A stretch of DNA of 64,000 bases. Origin: Massilia forsythiae (GTDB lineage Bacteria; Pseudomonadota; Gammaproteobacteria; Burkholderiales; Burkholderiaceae_D). The stretch covers positions 372,001-436,000 of the forward strand of contig NZ_CP051685.1 of NCBI RefSeq assembly GCF_012849555.1. Reading direction: 5' to 3'. Shown here piece by piece: positions 35,066-45,361 of the stretch; positions within the stretch are counted from its first letter, which is position 1; each line of letters opens with the position of its first letter. A program made the position numbers and the translations under genes. Under the pieces are notes generated by a model. The model ran no database searches. It saw only the letters and a program-made list of their open reading frames with translations, and was not told the origin of the DNA.

Positions 35066-35857
35066 ATGAAGCGAAAACACCAGAGTGTGCTGTTGACGGG
35101 CTTGCTGACACTGGTGGTTGGATTATCCGGGTGCAATTCGCTGCGCGGCGGCGGCACCACCGGCCTGGAAGACAGCAGCGCCGCCGGTAGCAGCAGCAGC
35201 GCGGGCAGCACCGGCAGCGGCGGCACCAGCGGTGGCATGTCCGGCACCGGCGCCGGCACCGGCACCAGCGGCTCGGCCGCCTGGGGCGGCGGCACCGGCA
35301 GCACCGGCAGCGCCGGCTCGGGGAGTACGGGGGCCGGCGCGTCGGGCGGGGCCGGCTCGGGCAGTTCCGGCAGCTCGGGGAGTTCGGGAAGTTCAGGAAG
35401 TTCGGGAAGCTCGGGCAGCTCCGGCTACGACCAGTCCGGCTCGGGATCGTCGGGCAGCGCCGGCGCCTCCGGCACGTCAGGGTATGACCAGTCTGCTTCG
35501 GGTGGCGCGGGCGCAGGTAGTTCCGGCAGCTCGGGCAGTTCCGGCAGCTCGAGTAGTTCCGGCAGCATGGACCAGGGCGGCAGCGCCTCCATGACGCCCA
35601 GCGCCAGCCCGAACGCCACCGTGGCCGCCATCGAGGTCCTGCCGACCCAGGGCAGCGCCGGCGCCACCGAAGGCGGCTCGACGTCCGTGGGCAGCAGTTC
35701 GGGCGGCGCCACCGGCAGCTCGTCCGGCGCCGACCGCAGCTACCGCGTCACGCTGCGCATGGACGACGGCAGCACCCAGGTCGTCACCGTGGCCAGCACG
35801 CCGGATTTCCGCAGCGGCGACCGGGTCGCACTGGTGGGCGGCACGATCCAGCATTGA
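35066..35857 (+). CDS. Ser/Gly-rich low-complexity lipoprotein
   Basis: A 263-residue protein with a lipobox (VGLSGC, Cys about 23). Residues 30-215 are almost only Ser, Gly, Thr and Ala, with runs of GSS triplets and two SGYDQS islands. The last ~45 residues fold-like segment (YRVTLRMDDGSTQVVTV...FRSGDRVALVGG) resembles the C-terminal beta domain of SlyB-type outer-membrane lipoproteins. Likely outer-membrane anchored with a flexible linker. AAGGAG precedes the ATG. Confidence 0.75.
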   Translation: MKRKHQSVLLTGLLTLVVGLSGCNSLRGGGTTGLEDSSAAGSSSSAGSTGSGGTSGGMSGTGAGTGTSGSAAWGGGTGSTGSAGSGSTGAGASGGAGSGSSGSSGSSGSSGSSGSSGSSGYDQSGSGSSGSAGASGTSGYDQSASGGAGAGSSGSSGSSGSSSSSGSMDQGGSASMTPSASPNATVAAIEVLPTQGSAGATEGGSTSVGSSSGGATGSSSGADRSYRVTLRMDDGSTQVVTVASTPDFRSGDRVALVGGTIQH

Positions 35858-36125
35858 CAGGCTCGAGCAGCGCCGCAGGAGCGCGAGCGACGCTGGATGG
35901 CATCCTGTCCGGCATCGCCCGGCGGCGCCGACGGATACCGGACAGCGCACGCCCCCGCCATCGCTTTGCGTTACGACTTCCAGGAGCCACCTACAGTCGA
36001 TACGACGCCGAACCATCACGGCTGGCCAGGCCATGCGCGACAAATGCGCTGCCTGCCCTAACGCTGCGCTTGCGACATCGTGCTGCGTCATGCTGCGGGA
36101 TCAAGGCGGTACGGCAGTTGCCGTA

Positions 36126-37418
36126 TCACGCGGACTTGGCGGCGGTCTTGGCGCGGGCAGCCTCCGCAGCCGTCCCGGTTGCGCCGGCGGCGGCACCGGC
36201 GGATGTGGCCGCATGGGCGGCGTTTGCGGTGCCGGCCGCATGGAATACGCCCGTGGCACCCGGAAGCGCTTGTGCGGATGCGGCAGCGCTGGCCGCCGCG
36301 GTACCGGCCGCCGCGGCGTCCGCGTGGGCCGGCGCCGATTCCAGCAGCTCGGCCATCTGCCGCGCCGTGTTGTCCCACGACGTAGCGGCGACGATCGCGC
36401 CCATCGCCTCGACCATGTGGCGGCGCTGCTGCGGCGTCTGCGCCAGGGCCGCCTCGCAGGCGGCGATGAATTCGCGTGCGCTGCCGGCGATCGCCACCAC
36501 GTGTCCGTACGGGTTGGCGACGTCGGCGATCGGGGTGCTGACGATCGGCAACCGGGCCGCCATGTATTCGAGCACCTTGGTCGGGCTGATGAAGCGGGTC
36601 GCCTCGTTGATGGCGAACGGCATCAGGCACACATCCCAGCCGGCCAGCAATTCGGGCAGCGCCGCATACGGCTGCTGGCCCAGGTAGTGGATATTGGGCC
36701 GGCGCGGCAGGCGCGCCGGGTCGATCTTGACCACCGGGCCGGCCAGCACGATCTGCCACTCCGGGTGGGAATCGGCCAGTTCGCCCACCAGTTCCGGGTC
36801 GAAGCGCTCGTCCAGCACGCCGTAGAATCCCAGGCGCGGATGCGGGATCGCCGCCTGCTGCGGATGGACGCGCGCGCGGTCGAGCGCCTGCTGGAAGTGG
36901 ACCACGTCGACGCTGCTCGGAAAACAGTGGACGCTGGCGTGCCGGTGGCGTTTCGCCTCGTACAGGCTGGGACCGCCGGCGAACACCAGGTCGGCCCGGT
37001 TCAGCAGCGCGCTCTCGCGCTGCAGCAGCTGCTTGGGCGGATTCTTGAACGATGCCAGCTCGTCCATGCAATCGTAGACCACCAGCGCCGGCTGCAGCGC
37101 TTGCAGCAGCGGCAGCGCCATCGGGGTGTAGAACCACGCGATGACGTCCTCGCCCGGCGGGGCCAGCTGCGCGACCATCGGCTGCAGCAGGCGCAGCTGC
37201 TCGTCGTGGAAGCCGGCGGCGTGGATCGGGGTGTGCGCGCGGCACACGGTCACGTTCGGGGCCGGACTGGATCGTTGCATGAACGCGGCGCCGTCATCGT
37301 ATTCCGGCTCCTCGACGAACAGGACCGGGTAGTGCTGCGCCAGGCGCGACAGCAGGTGCTGCGGCCGCTGGAACACGAAATCCCAGCGCAAGTGACTGAA
37401 AACGACGATCGTAGTCAT
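36126..37418 (-). CDS. glycosyltransferase family 1-like protein
   Basis: A 430-residue GT-B fold enzyme. The start MTTIVVFSHLRWDFVFQRPQHLLSRLA is typical of a group that makes surface glycans. The donor-site region is RFISPTKVLEYMAARLPIVSTPIADV. The last ~70 residues are an Ala/Gly-rich tail that is probably disordered. AAGGAG precedes the ATG. It is the last gene of the galactose operon; a structured repeat lies between it and the GH2 gene. Sugar donor unknown. Confidence 0.85.
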   Translation of the reverse strand: MTTIVVFSHLRWDFVFQRPQHLLSRLAQHYPVLFVEEPEYDDGAAFMQRSSPAPNVTVCRAHTPIHAAGFHDEQLRLLQPMVAQLAPPGEDVIAWFYTPMALPLLQALQPALVVYDCMDELASFKNPPKQLLQRESALLNRADLVFAGGPSLYEAKRHRHASVHCFPSSVDVVHFQQALDRARVHPQQAAIPHPRLGFYGVLDERFDPELVGELADSHPEWQIVLAGPVVKIDPARLPRRPNIHYLGQQPYAALPELLAGWDVCLMPFAINEATRFISPTKVLEYMAARLPIVSTPIADVANPYGHVVAIAGSAREFIAACEAALAQTPQQRRHMVEAMGAIVAATSWDNTARQMAELLESAPAHADAAAAGTAAASAAASAQALPGATGVFHAAGTANAAHAATSAGAAAGATGTAAEAARAKTAAKSA

Positions 37419-37441
37419 CACCAACTCCTTGTGGTGGGGGC

Positions 37442-37556
37442 GGCGCAAACCTGCTGCGCGTTGCAGGGGCGATCTGCGATGCTCCGCACCGGCGGACCGG
37501 CCGTACCGAAGTACGGCTGCGCTTCTCGATCGCCCCTGCGGCCGCTCGCGACGGTT
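37442..37556 (-). repeat. structured 3' intergenic repeat, copy B
   Basis: Minus-strand homologue of the element at 6649-6768. The middle stem is 12 bp perfect (37463-37474 / 37528-37539) and the inner hairpin pairs 37500-37506 with 37511-37517 around a TTCG loop on the minus strand. Both differ from copy A by paired changes. It lies between the GH2 stop and the glycosyltransferase start, in sense orientation, and has one extra small stem (37484-37495). The outer stem is less clear than in copy A. Confidence 0.72.
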
Positions 37557-37589
37557 GGCGCGGCCCCTGTTACGTCAGCGAATGAAACT

Positions 37590-39378
<1,789 letters not shown>

Positions 39379-39392
<14 letters not shown>

Positions 39393-40479
39393 TGTGTTCC
39401 TTTCCTTGGGTTGGGACCGGGATCAGCATGCTTCCCTGACGTCCTCCTTTGTTGTAGTTGGAGAGTGCGGCATGGGCCGCCTGCTCGGCCTGGCCGGCGC
39501 GGCACAACGCCACGCAAGCCCCGCCGAATCCTGCGCCGGTAAGGCGCGCGCCGAGCACGCCCGGGGCGGCGCGCAAGGCGGCCACCAGCAGGTCGAGCTC
39601 GGGAATCGATACTTCATAGTCGTCGCGCAGGCTGTCGTGCGACGCGTCCATCAGTTCGCCGAAACGCTCGGCGGACACCCCGCGCGCCGCCTCCAGCACG
39701 CGCAGGTCTTCCAGCACCACGTGGCGCGCGCGGCGCCGCAGGGTGTCCGGCAGTGCTTCCAGCGCAGCCGCATCGGCGACGTCGCGCAACGCCTTCACGC
39801 CCAGCTTGCGCGCGGCTTCCTCGCACTCGGCACGGCGCTCGTTGTACTTGCTGGCCGCCAGCGTGCGCGGCACGCCGGAGTCGATCACGATCAGCTCGGT
39901 GTCAGCGGGCAGGGCTACCAGCCTGTGCTCGAGCGTGCGCGCGTCGATGAACAGCATATTGCGTTCGTCGCACAGGCTGGACGCCATCTGGTCCATGATC
40001 CCGCAATTCACGCGCGCGTACTCGATCTCGGCGCGCTGGGCGATCTGCGCCAGGCGCACGTCGTCGAGGTCGACGCCGAGCCAGTCGCGCAGCGCGCGCA
40101 GCACGGCCACTTCCAGCGCGGCCGAGGACGACAGGCCGGAACCGACCGGCAGGGCAGTCGTCACGAACATGCGCAGCGGCGGCACCGCGATGCCCTCGGC
40201 TTCGAGCAGGCGGATGCAGCCTTCGACGTAGCTGCCGAAGCCCTGCGGCGCGCTGCCGCCTTGTGCCGCGAAGCTGACATTGCCGTCCAGCGTGCCGGAA
40301 TACAGGTGGTGGCGGTCGTCGTGGCTGCGCGCCAGCGCCACCTCGGTGCGCTGCGGCGTGGCCACCGGCAGCATGAAGCCGTCGTTGTAGTCGGTGTGTT
40401 CGCCCAGCAGGTTGACGCGGCCGGGGGCGGAAGCGAACGCCTCGGGAGCGCCGCCGAAAAAGGTCTCGGGATCGTTCAT
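39379..40479 (-). CDS. galK: galactokinase
   Basis: A 366-residue GHMP kinase that phosphorylates galactose at C1. GRVNLLGEHTDYNDGFMLP (Glu27, His28, Asp30 region), PVGSGLSSSAALEVA and the late LTGAGFGGACVAL are all present. It lies within the M24-galK-GH2 run with one-base spacing upstream and a 14-base overlap downstream. No galT or galE is seen in the window. Confidence 0.93.
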
Positions 40480-40480
40480 G

Positions 40481-41611
40481 TCATGTGGTCTCCAGCCAGA
40501 GCGGCCGTGCGCGGCCTCGTACGTCGGTTGCCGGCCATCGGGGGTCCGGCGTGAGGAGTTCCAGCCCGTCCGCGCCGAGCAGGAAGGTGTCCTCGATCTT
40601 GAAGCAGTCGAAACCGGGGCGCAATGCGATCGCCATGCCCTGTTCCAGCCCGGTGGCGGTGCTGGGGCCGGCCGCCAGTTCGCACGCCGCGTAGCCGGTG
40701 ACGCCGCCCTGGCGGTGCCGGCGGATCGCGTCAAGGCGGTCGGCGTGGCGGTAGGCGGCGTCCAGCGCGTGATACACCGCCGACAGCGACACGCCTGCGC
40801 GCACCGCGTCCAGCGCGGTGGCCTCGACCCGCAGCAACGCTTCCTGGGCGATGCGCTCGCGGTCGTCCAGCGCGCCGAAGGCCACCGAGCGCGTCAGGCT
40901 CGCATACAGGCCGCGGCGGCGCGCGCACACGCTCAGGCCGGCGCGCTTGCCGATCGCATCGCCGGACGGCGGCGCCTGGCAGAACGGCGGCACGCGCCGT
41001 TCGCCGGTGGCCAGCAGCATCACCGGCTGGATGCCGCGCGACCACAGCGCGCGCGCCGCGGCGCCGGCCAGCTGGCGTTCGCTCCATGCGGGACGGGCGG
41101 CGCGCAGCACCTCGCCCACCGCGGCGGCCGCATCGCGTCCCAACTCGCGGTAGTCCTGCCGGGCGCGCTCGTCCAGCACCATGCGCTGCTGGCGCAGCGC
41201 GGCCGGCAGCGGACGCTCGAGCGGGCCGGGACGGTCGGCCAGCACCGCCTTGCCGGCGGCCGCGCCCAGGACGTAGGTCTCGCCCAGGTCGGATTCGGTC
41301 CAGGGCGCACTGTGGAAGCCGAAGCCGGACGGCACCTGTTCGCGCCGCAGGCGTTCGCCCTCGGTCTCGTCGGTGAGGATGCAGGCTTCGTCGTGCGTGA
41401 CCAGCACCTCGGCAGCGCCGGCGTCGAACGACGCGCCGGGCCCGGCATCGCCGCCGCCGGTGACCCAGGCGAACCAGTCGGGGCCGCGCAGGCGGATCGC
41501 GCCGGCGCCTTCGCGACCGAGCGCTTCGCGCAGCAGGGCCAGCTTGCCGGCGGCGTCGAGCGCGCGCGCGGGGTCTGCCACGCCGCTGGCCATGTCAGGG
41601 ATATCGCTCAT
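40481..41611 (-). CDS. M24-like protein with missing metal ligands (probable pseudo-peptidase)
   Basis: A 376-residue protein with the creatinase N-domain plus pita-bread fold. In true M24 peptidases two Asp, one His and two Glu bind metal. Here the first Asp region reads SVCARRRGLYASLTRSVAFG, with no Asp at either position, and the GHG region reads RHRQGGVTGY. Only the C-terminal IEDTFLL keeps its Glu. It is probably not a peptidase and may bind a sugar or act as a regulator or scaffold for the galactose operon. GGAGGAG precedes the ATG; the stop is one base from galK. Confidence 0.8.
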   Translation of the reverse strand: MSDIPDMASGVADPARALDAAGKLALLREALGREGAGAIRLRGPDWFAWVTGGGDAGPGASFDAGAAEVLVTHDEACILTDETEGERLRREQVPSGFGFHSAPWTESDLGETYVLGAAAGKAVLADRPGPLERPLPAALRQQRMVLDERARQDYRELGRDAAAAVGEVLRAARPAWSERQLAGAAARALWSRGIQPVMLLATGERRVPPFCQAPPSGDAIGKRAGLSVCARRRGLYASLTRSVAFGALDDRERIAQEALLRVEATALDAVRAGVSLSAVYHALDAAYRHADRLDAIRRHRQGGVTGYAACELAAGPSTATGLEQGMAIALRPGFDCFKIEDTFLLGADGLELLTPDPRWPATDVRGRARPLWLETT

Positions 41612-41826
41612 GCGCTCTCCTCCAGGTTGACTTGGACCTGCTGCCGTTCATGGACGGTGGATGCGGGCAGCACCCTCATCGCGACCAGGCCGGCGCGCGG
41701 ATGGGATTGCCGTGGCGCGAAGAAAGCGCGAACCAGGCCGGACGCGTCGGCACCGTCCGGAATCGGCTGGCAACTGTGCTGGGTTCGTCGTAGTCGGTCA
41801 GGTTTCAAGAGTTCTTGGCTATGCAT
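41608..41826 (-). CDS. short ORF coupled to the M24-like gene
   Basis: A 72-residue ORF starting MHSQELLKPDRL. Its TGA overlaps the M24 ATG (ATGA), which suggests coupling. It has no known domain and no strong ribosome site. It could be a leader ORF or chance. Confidence 0.3.
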   Translation of the reverse strand: MHSQELLKPDRLRRTQHSCQPIPDGADASGLVRAFFAPRQSHPRAGLVAMRVLPASTVHERQQVQVNLEESA

Positions 41827-42236
41827 GGCATGAGACTGGCTGCTGCATCACGATCGCGATCATGGGACGATCCTATCATGGCGTTTTCGCCACACTTTCT
41901 CGTGGTAATCGCTTGTTTTTCCAGCAATCAAGAGATCAAAACCTTTGTCAATGATGAGCAACATTGCCGCCCGCCGTCTCTCCTAGGGAGAGCATCATGC
42001 GCAGCAGGATCCCTCCTATGAGGCATTGTATTTTGTAGGCATAGACCTACGGTATGAATAGAAAGTTTTACTGAGCTTGGCGGGGACTTTACCTACACCA
42101 AAGACCCTGGCCGAGATCGTGGACGATGTCCTTCGGCCGGCCGGGTCCGCTTCTGCACGGCGCCGTGCGCGGCCGCGGCGGGAGCCAGCGCAATCGGGTA
42201 TCGTATGGGTCGACGACGACCATGGAGAACGGCAAC
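41827..42236. other. promoter region between the galactose operon and the pirin gene
   Basis: About 410 bases without a credible gene. It starts with a palindrome (41850-41864) that may be an operator for the minus-strand galactose operon. A TTGACA on the minus strand (41946-41951) has no convincing -10. The half next to the pirin gene is GC-rich and holds nothing I recognise. Confidence 0.55.
41850..41864. promoter_or_regulatory. palindrome, possible repressor site of the galactose operon
   Basis: A perfect 10-bp core GATCGCGATC extends to a near-palindrome CACGATCGCGATCATG with one mismatched pair. It lies about 25-35 bases upstream of the coupled short ORF. LacI-type regulators bind such dyads, but none is encoded here. 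Confidence 0.35.
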
Positions 42237-43094
42237 ATGACCTACAAGACCATCCGCCGCGTGCACGCGGCGATGCGCGACGACATCGGCGATTTGATCA
42301 CCCAGCGTCCGGTACCGGGACCGCAACTCGACCAGATCGACCCTTTCCTGTTCCTCAACCACCACGGTCCGCAGGTCTACCCGGCCGGCAACCGCGGCCT
42401 GCCCTTCGGGCCGCACCCGCACCGCGGCTTCGAGACCGTGACCTTCATCCTGGACGGCCTGCTGGCGCACCGCGACAGCGCCGGCCACGAAAGCATCATC
42501 GGCCCGGGCGGCGTGCAATGGATGACGGCCGGGAGCGGCCTGGTGCATGCAGAAGTCTCGCCGCAGGAATTCATGCAGCGCGGCGGCCCGCTGGAAATCC
42601 TGCAGCTGTGGGTCAACCTGCCCCCGGCCCTCAAGATGACGGCGCCGCGCTACACCGGACTGCAAAGCGACCAGATCCCGGTGGTGGAAACCCCTGACGG
42701 CAAGGCCCGGCTGCACCTGGTGGCGGGCGAATACGGCGGCGCGACCGGCCCGTTCGTGTCGCTCACCGGCGTGTTCATGAGCACGGTGGAAATGCAGGCC
42801 GGCGCGCGCCTGCATCTCGGCAACCTGCTGCAGCGCAACGTGTTCCTGTACGTGGTGCGCGGCATCGTGCGGGTCGAGCCGGACAGCGTGACCGCCTTCC
42901 ACCTGTGCGAATTCGAGCCGGACGGCGACGAGATCGAGATCATCGCCGAGCGCGACAGCCTGATCCTGCTGGGCCACGCCGAACCGATCGGCGCGCCGGT
43001 GGTGGCGCACGGTCCGTTCGTGATGAACACGCGCGAGGAAATCAACGAGGCGATCCGCGATTACCAGGCAGGCCGCTTCGGCGCCCCGATCTGA
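42237..43094 (+). CDS. pirin family protein
   Basis: A 285-residue bicupin. The pirin metal site is in PFGPHPHRGFETVT, with later His/Glu in SGLVHAEVSPQ. The conserved start (KTIRRVHAA) and NHHGP are present. Pirins may act as quercetin dioxygenases or redox sensors. The start MTYKTIRR has GGAG ten bases upstream; MENGN five codons earlier is possible. It is a single gene. Confidence 0.88.
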   Translation: MTYKTIRRVHAAMRDDIGDLITQRPVPGPQLDQIDPFLFLNHHGPQVYPAGNRGLPFGPHPHRGFETVTFILDGLLAHRDSAGHESIIGPGGVQWMTAGSGLVHAEVSPQEFMQRGGPLEILQLWVNLPPALKMTAPRYTGLQSDQIPVVETPDGKARLHLVAGEYGGATGPFVSLTGVFMSTVEMQAGARLHLGNLLQRNVFLYVVRGIVRVEPDSVTAFHLCEFEPDGDEIEIIAERDSLILLGHAEPIGAPVVAHGPFVMNTREEINEAIRDYQAGRFGAPI

Positions 43095-43167
43095 CGCGGC
43101 GCCGGTGAACCAATTGGCGGCCCGGACCCAGCGGCCAGGCCGGCGATGAAGGAGAAAACCTGCCGCA

Positions 43168-43536
43168 TCAGTCGGCCGGCGACACCGTGACTTCGTCGGC
43201 GTACGGCACCTGGTTGAAGGCGACGAGGGTGCCGCTGTCGCGGGCGACGAAGCGCTTGTCGCCGACCGGCACCAGTTCCTCGTGCTTGCCGTCCAGGTCG
43301 ACGAACAGCTTGTTGCGCTGGCTGGAGAGCGTCAGCGTGCGGCCGTCGGCAAGGCGGAAGGCGCCGCGCATGCCTTGCGCTTCCTGGGCCGTCAGGCGGT
43401 GGCCCGCGCCGGCCTTGGCCTGCACCAGCACCGAACCGGTGGCAGGGTTGGCCGCCGGGGCGATGGACGGCTCGGCAAAGGCGCATGCGGACAGGACGGC
43501 GGCGCCGGTGAAAGCCAGGATGTTTTTGATACGCAT
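43168..43536 (-). CDS. small exported protein, unknown function
   Basis: A 122-residue protein with a signal peptide (MRIKNILAFTGAAVLSACAFA). The Cys at 18 fits either a lipobox or a normal cleavage near AFA. The mature part is a beta-rich domain (LADGRTLTLSSQRNKLFVDLDGK) that recalls small periplasmic proteins of related bacteria. TGGAGC precedes the ATG. No family named. Confidence 0.75.
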   Translation of the reverse strand: MRIKNILAFTGAAVLSACAFAEPSIAPAANPATGSVLVQAKAGAGHRLTAQEAQGMRGAFRLADGRTLTLSSQRNKLFVDLDGKHEELVPVGDKRFVARDSGTLVAFNQVPYADEVTVSPAD

Positions 43537-43788
43537 GATTGCTCCAGTTCATTAAACGATATGAATGATGGACTGTGAGCGCCTTGACGAAATAATTTCT
43601 TTCCGCTCACTAGACCTGCCGATTTTCATTTCGCCGCGTAGTGACTTGGCGGCGAGTGAAGACAGTCTAGGCAGACGCGCAAAAGGCGTCATCCAGGAAC
43701 CGCCGAAGCGTCGAAAACGCGGGATGAACTGCGAAAAACGCGCACCGGAAGGTTGCCGATACATACACTTTTGAGAGGCCCAGACCCG

Positions 43789-44814
43789 ATGCATCCGATC
43801 CCCCTCGTCGCCACCACCCGCGGCTATCCGGCAGGCCAGGCCCATGCCATCGAGAACGTCCACTACGGCTCGGTCGCCGTCGTGGACGCCGCCGGCCGCC
43901 TGCTGTGGTCGGCCGGCAATGCGCAAGTCATGACCTTCACGCGCTCGGCGCTGAAGCCGTTCCAGGCCCTGCCCTTCGTGCTGGACGACGGCCCGGCGCG
44001 CTTCGGCCTCACGCGCGACGAACTGGCGCTGCTGTGCGCCAGCCATTCGGGCGAGGAAAAGCACCTGGCCGGGGTGCGCTCGATCCTCGCCAAGATCGGC
44101 CTGGACGACGCGCAGCTGGAATGCGGCTGCGCCACGCCGCTGTACTACGACACCACCGGCCTGCCGCCGCCGGCCGGTCGCCGGTGGACGCCGTTGCACC
44201 ACAACTGCTCGGGCAAGCACAGCGGCTTTCTGGCCTGGTGCCGCCTGCACGGCGCGGCGCACGCCGGCTACGTCGCGCCCGGACACCCGCTGCAGCAGGC
44301 GGTGCGCGCGGCGCTGGCCGACGCCATCGGCATGCCCGCCGACGCCATGCCAACCGGGATCGACGGCTGCTCGGCGCCGAACTACGCCATGCCGCTGGCG
44401 CGCCTGGCCCACCTGTACGCGCGCCTGGCGCAGGGCAGCCACGATGCGCGCCTGGGCAGCGCGCTGGGCGACCTGTTCGACGCCATGACCGGGCGCCCGG
44501 ACATGGTCTCCGGCGAAGCGCGCACCGACCTGGCCTGGATGGGCGCCGGCGACGGCGACTGGGTCGCCAAGATCGGCGCCGACGCGGTGCAGGCGATCGG
44601 CATCCGCTCGGCCGGCATCGGCATCGCCGTCAAGATCGCCGACGGCAACGTGCGCGCCCTGCATCCGGCCGTGTACAGCGTGCTCGACCAGCTAGGCCTG
44701 CTCGACGCGCGCCGGCGCGGGCTGCTCGAACCGTATCGCGCCCCGCTCATCAAGAACGCGCGCGGGGCGGTGGCGGGCGACATCCACCCCATCTTTACCC
44801 TGCAGCCCGCCTGA
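43789..44814 (+). CDS. L-asparaginase, Rhizobium-type (class 3)
   Basis: A 341-residue enzyme of the Rhizobium etli type, unrelated to E. coli AnsA/AnsB. SALKPFQALPFV, LLCASHSGEE, HNCSGKHSGFL (catalytic Ser-Lys plus Cys/Lys metal region) and GIDGCSAPNYAMPL are the family signature. It hydrolyses asparagine to aspartate in the cytoplasm. The start is chosen after GAGAGG; the reading frame extends 12 codons further upstream. Confidence 0.9.
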   Translation: MHPIPLVATTRGYPAGQAHAIENVHYGSVAVVDAAGRLLWSAGNAQVMTFTRSALKPFQALPFVLDDGPARFGLTRDELALLCASHSGEEKHLAGVRSILAKIGLDDAQLECGCATPLYYDTTGLPPPAGRRWTPLHHNCSGKHSGFLAWCRLHGAAHAGYVAPGHPLQQAVRAALADAIGMPADAMPTGIDGCSAPNYAMPLARLAHLYARLAQGSHDARLGSALGDLFDAMTGRPDMVSGEARTDLAWMGAGDGDWVAKIGADAVQAIGIRSAGIGIAVKIADGNVRALHPAVYSVLDQLGLLDARRRGLLEPYRAPLIKNARGAVAGDIHPIFTLQPA

Positions 44815-44851
44815 TTGCGGCGTAGGGTGGACGGGGAACCCGTCACCCTAC

Positions 44852-44880
44852 TTTACACAAGCGGTTGCTTGCAATAAAAT
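44852..44880 (+). promoter_or_regulatory. promoter of the marR-efflux operon
   Basis: TTTACA (44852-44857), exact 17-bp spacer, TAAAAT (44875-44880). The start codon is 32 bases further. Confidence 0.7.
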
Positions 44881-44900
44881 CGATAGATTCCTATCTATTT
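44877..44900. promoter_or_regulatory. MarR-type operator overlapping the -10 box
   Basis: Inverted repeat AAATCGATAG (44877-44886) and CTATCTATTT (44891-44900) with a 4-nt spacer and a single mismatched pair. The size and AT-rich core fit a MarR dimer site. It covers the end of the -10 box and the start point, so binding should block transcription. Confidence 0.65.
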
Positions 44901-44911
44901 TACGGCTAATC

Positions 44912-45361
44912 ATGAGTGCTCTACCGGATGCATCGATCGAAGAACGCTTCTCGGCCGCCCTGCACGGCAGCGCGCGCATCTGGCGCCTGGCGCTGGACAA
45001 GCGCCTGAAGCACCTGGGCATCGGCCAGGCCGGCTGGATGACGATCGCCATGGTCGCCAAGGCCGACGCGCCGATGTCGCAGCGCGCGCTGGCCGACCTG
45101 GTCGGCGTGGAAGGACCGTCGATGGTGTCGATGCTGGACCGGCTCGAACGCGACGGCTTCGTCACGCGCGCCGCTTCGCCCACCGACCGCCGGGTGAAAC
45201 TGGTGCACCTGACCGGAACCGGCCGCACCGTGTTCGACGAAGTGCGCAAGGAAAGCGGCAGCGTGCGTGGCGCGCTACTGGAAGGCATCGACCCGCAGGC
45301 GCTGGCCGCCGCCACCAGGTTGCTGGAAACCCTGCGCGCGCGCATCGAGGACGGCCTGTGA
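44912..45361 (+). CDS. MarR family transcriptional repressor
   Basis: A 149-residue winged-helix protein. The helix-turn-helix is MSQRALADLVGVEGPSMVSMLDRLERDGFV and the wing is SPTDRRVKLVHLT. It probably represses its own operon through the palindrome at 44877-44900 and is released by a substrate of the pump. The GTG start of the exporter gene overlaps its TGA by four bases (GTGA). Confidence 0.9.
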   Translation: MSALPDASIEERFSAALHGSARIWRLALDKRLKHLGIGQAGWMTIAMVAKADAPMSQRALADLVGVEGPSMVSMLDRLERDGFVTRAASPTDRRVKLVHLTGTGRTVFDEVRKESGSVRGALLEGIDPQALAAATRLLETLRARIEDGL

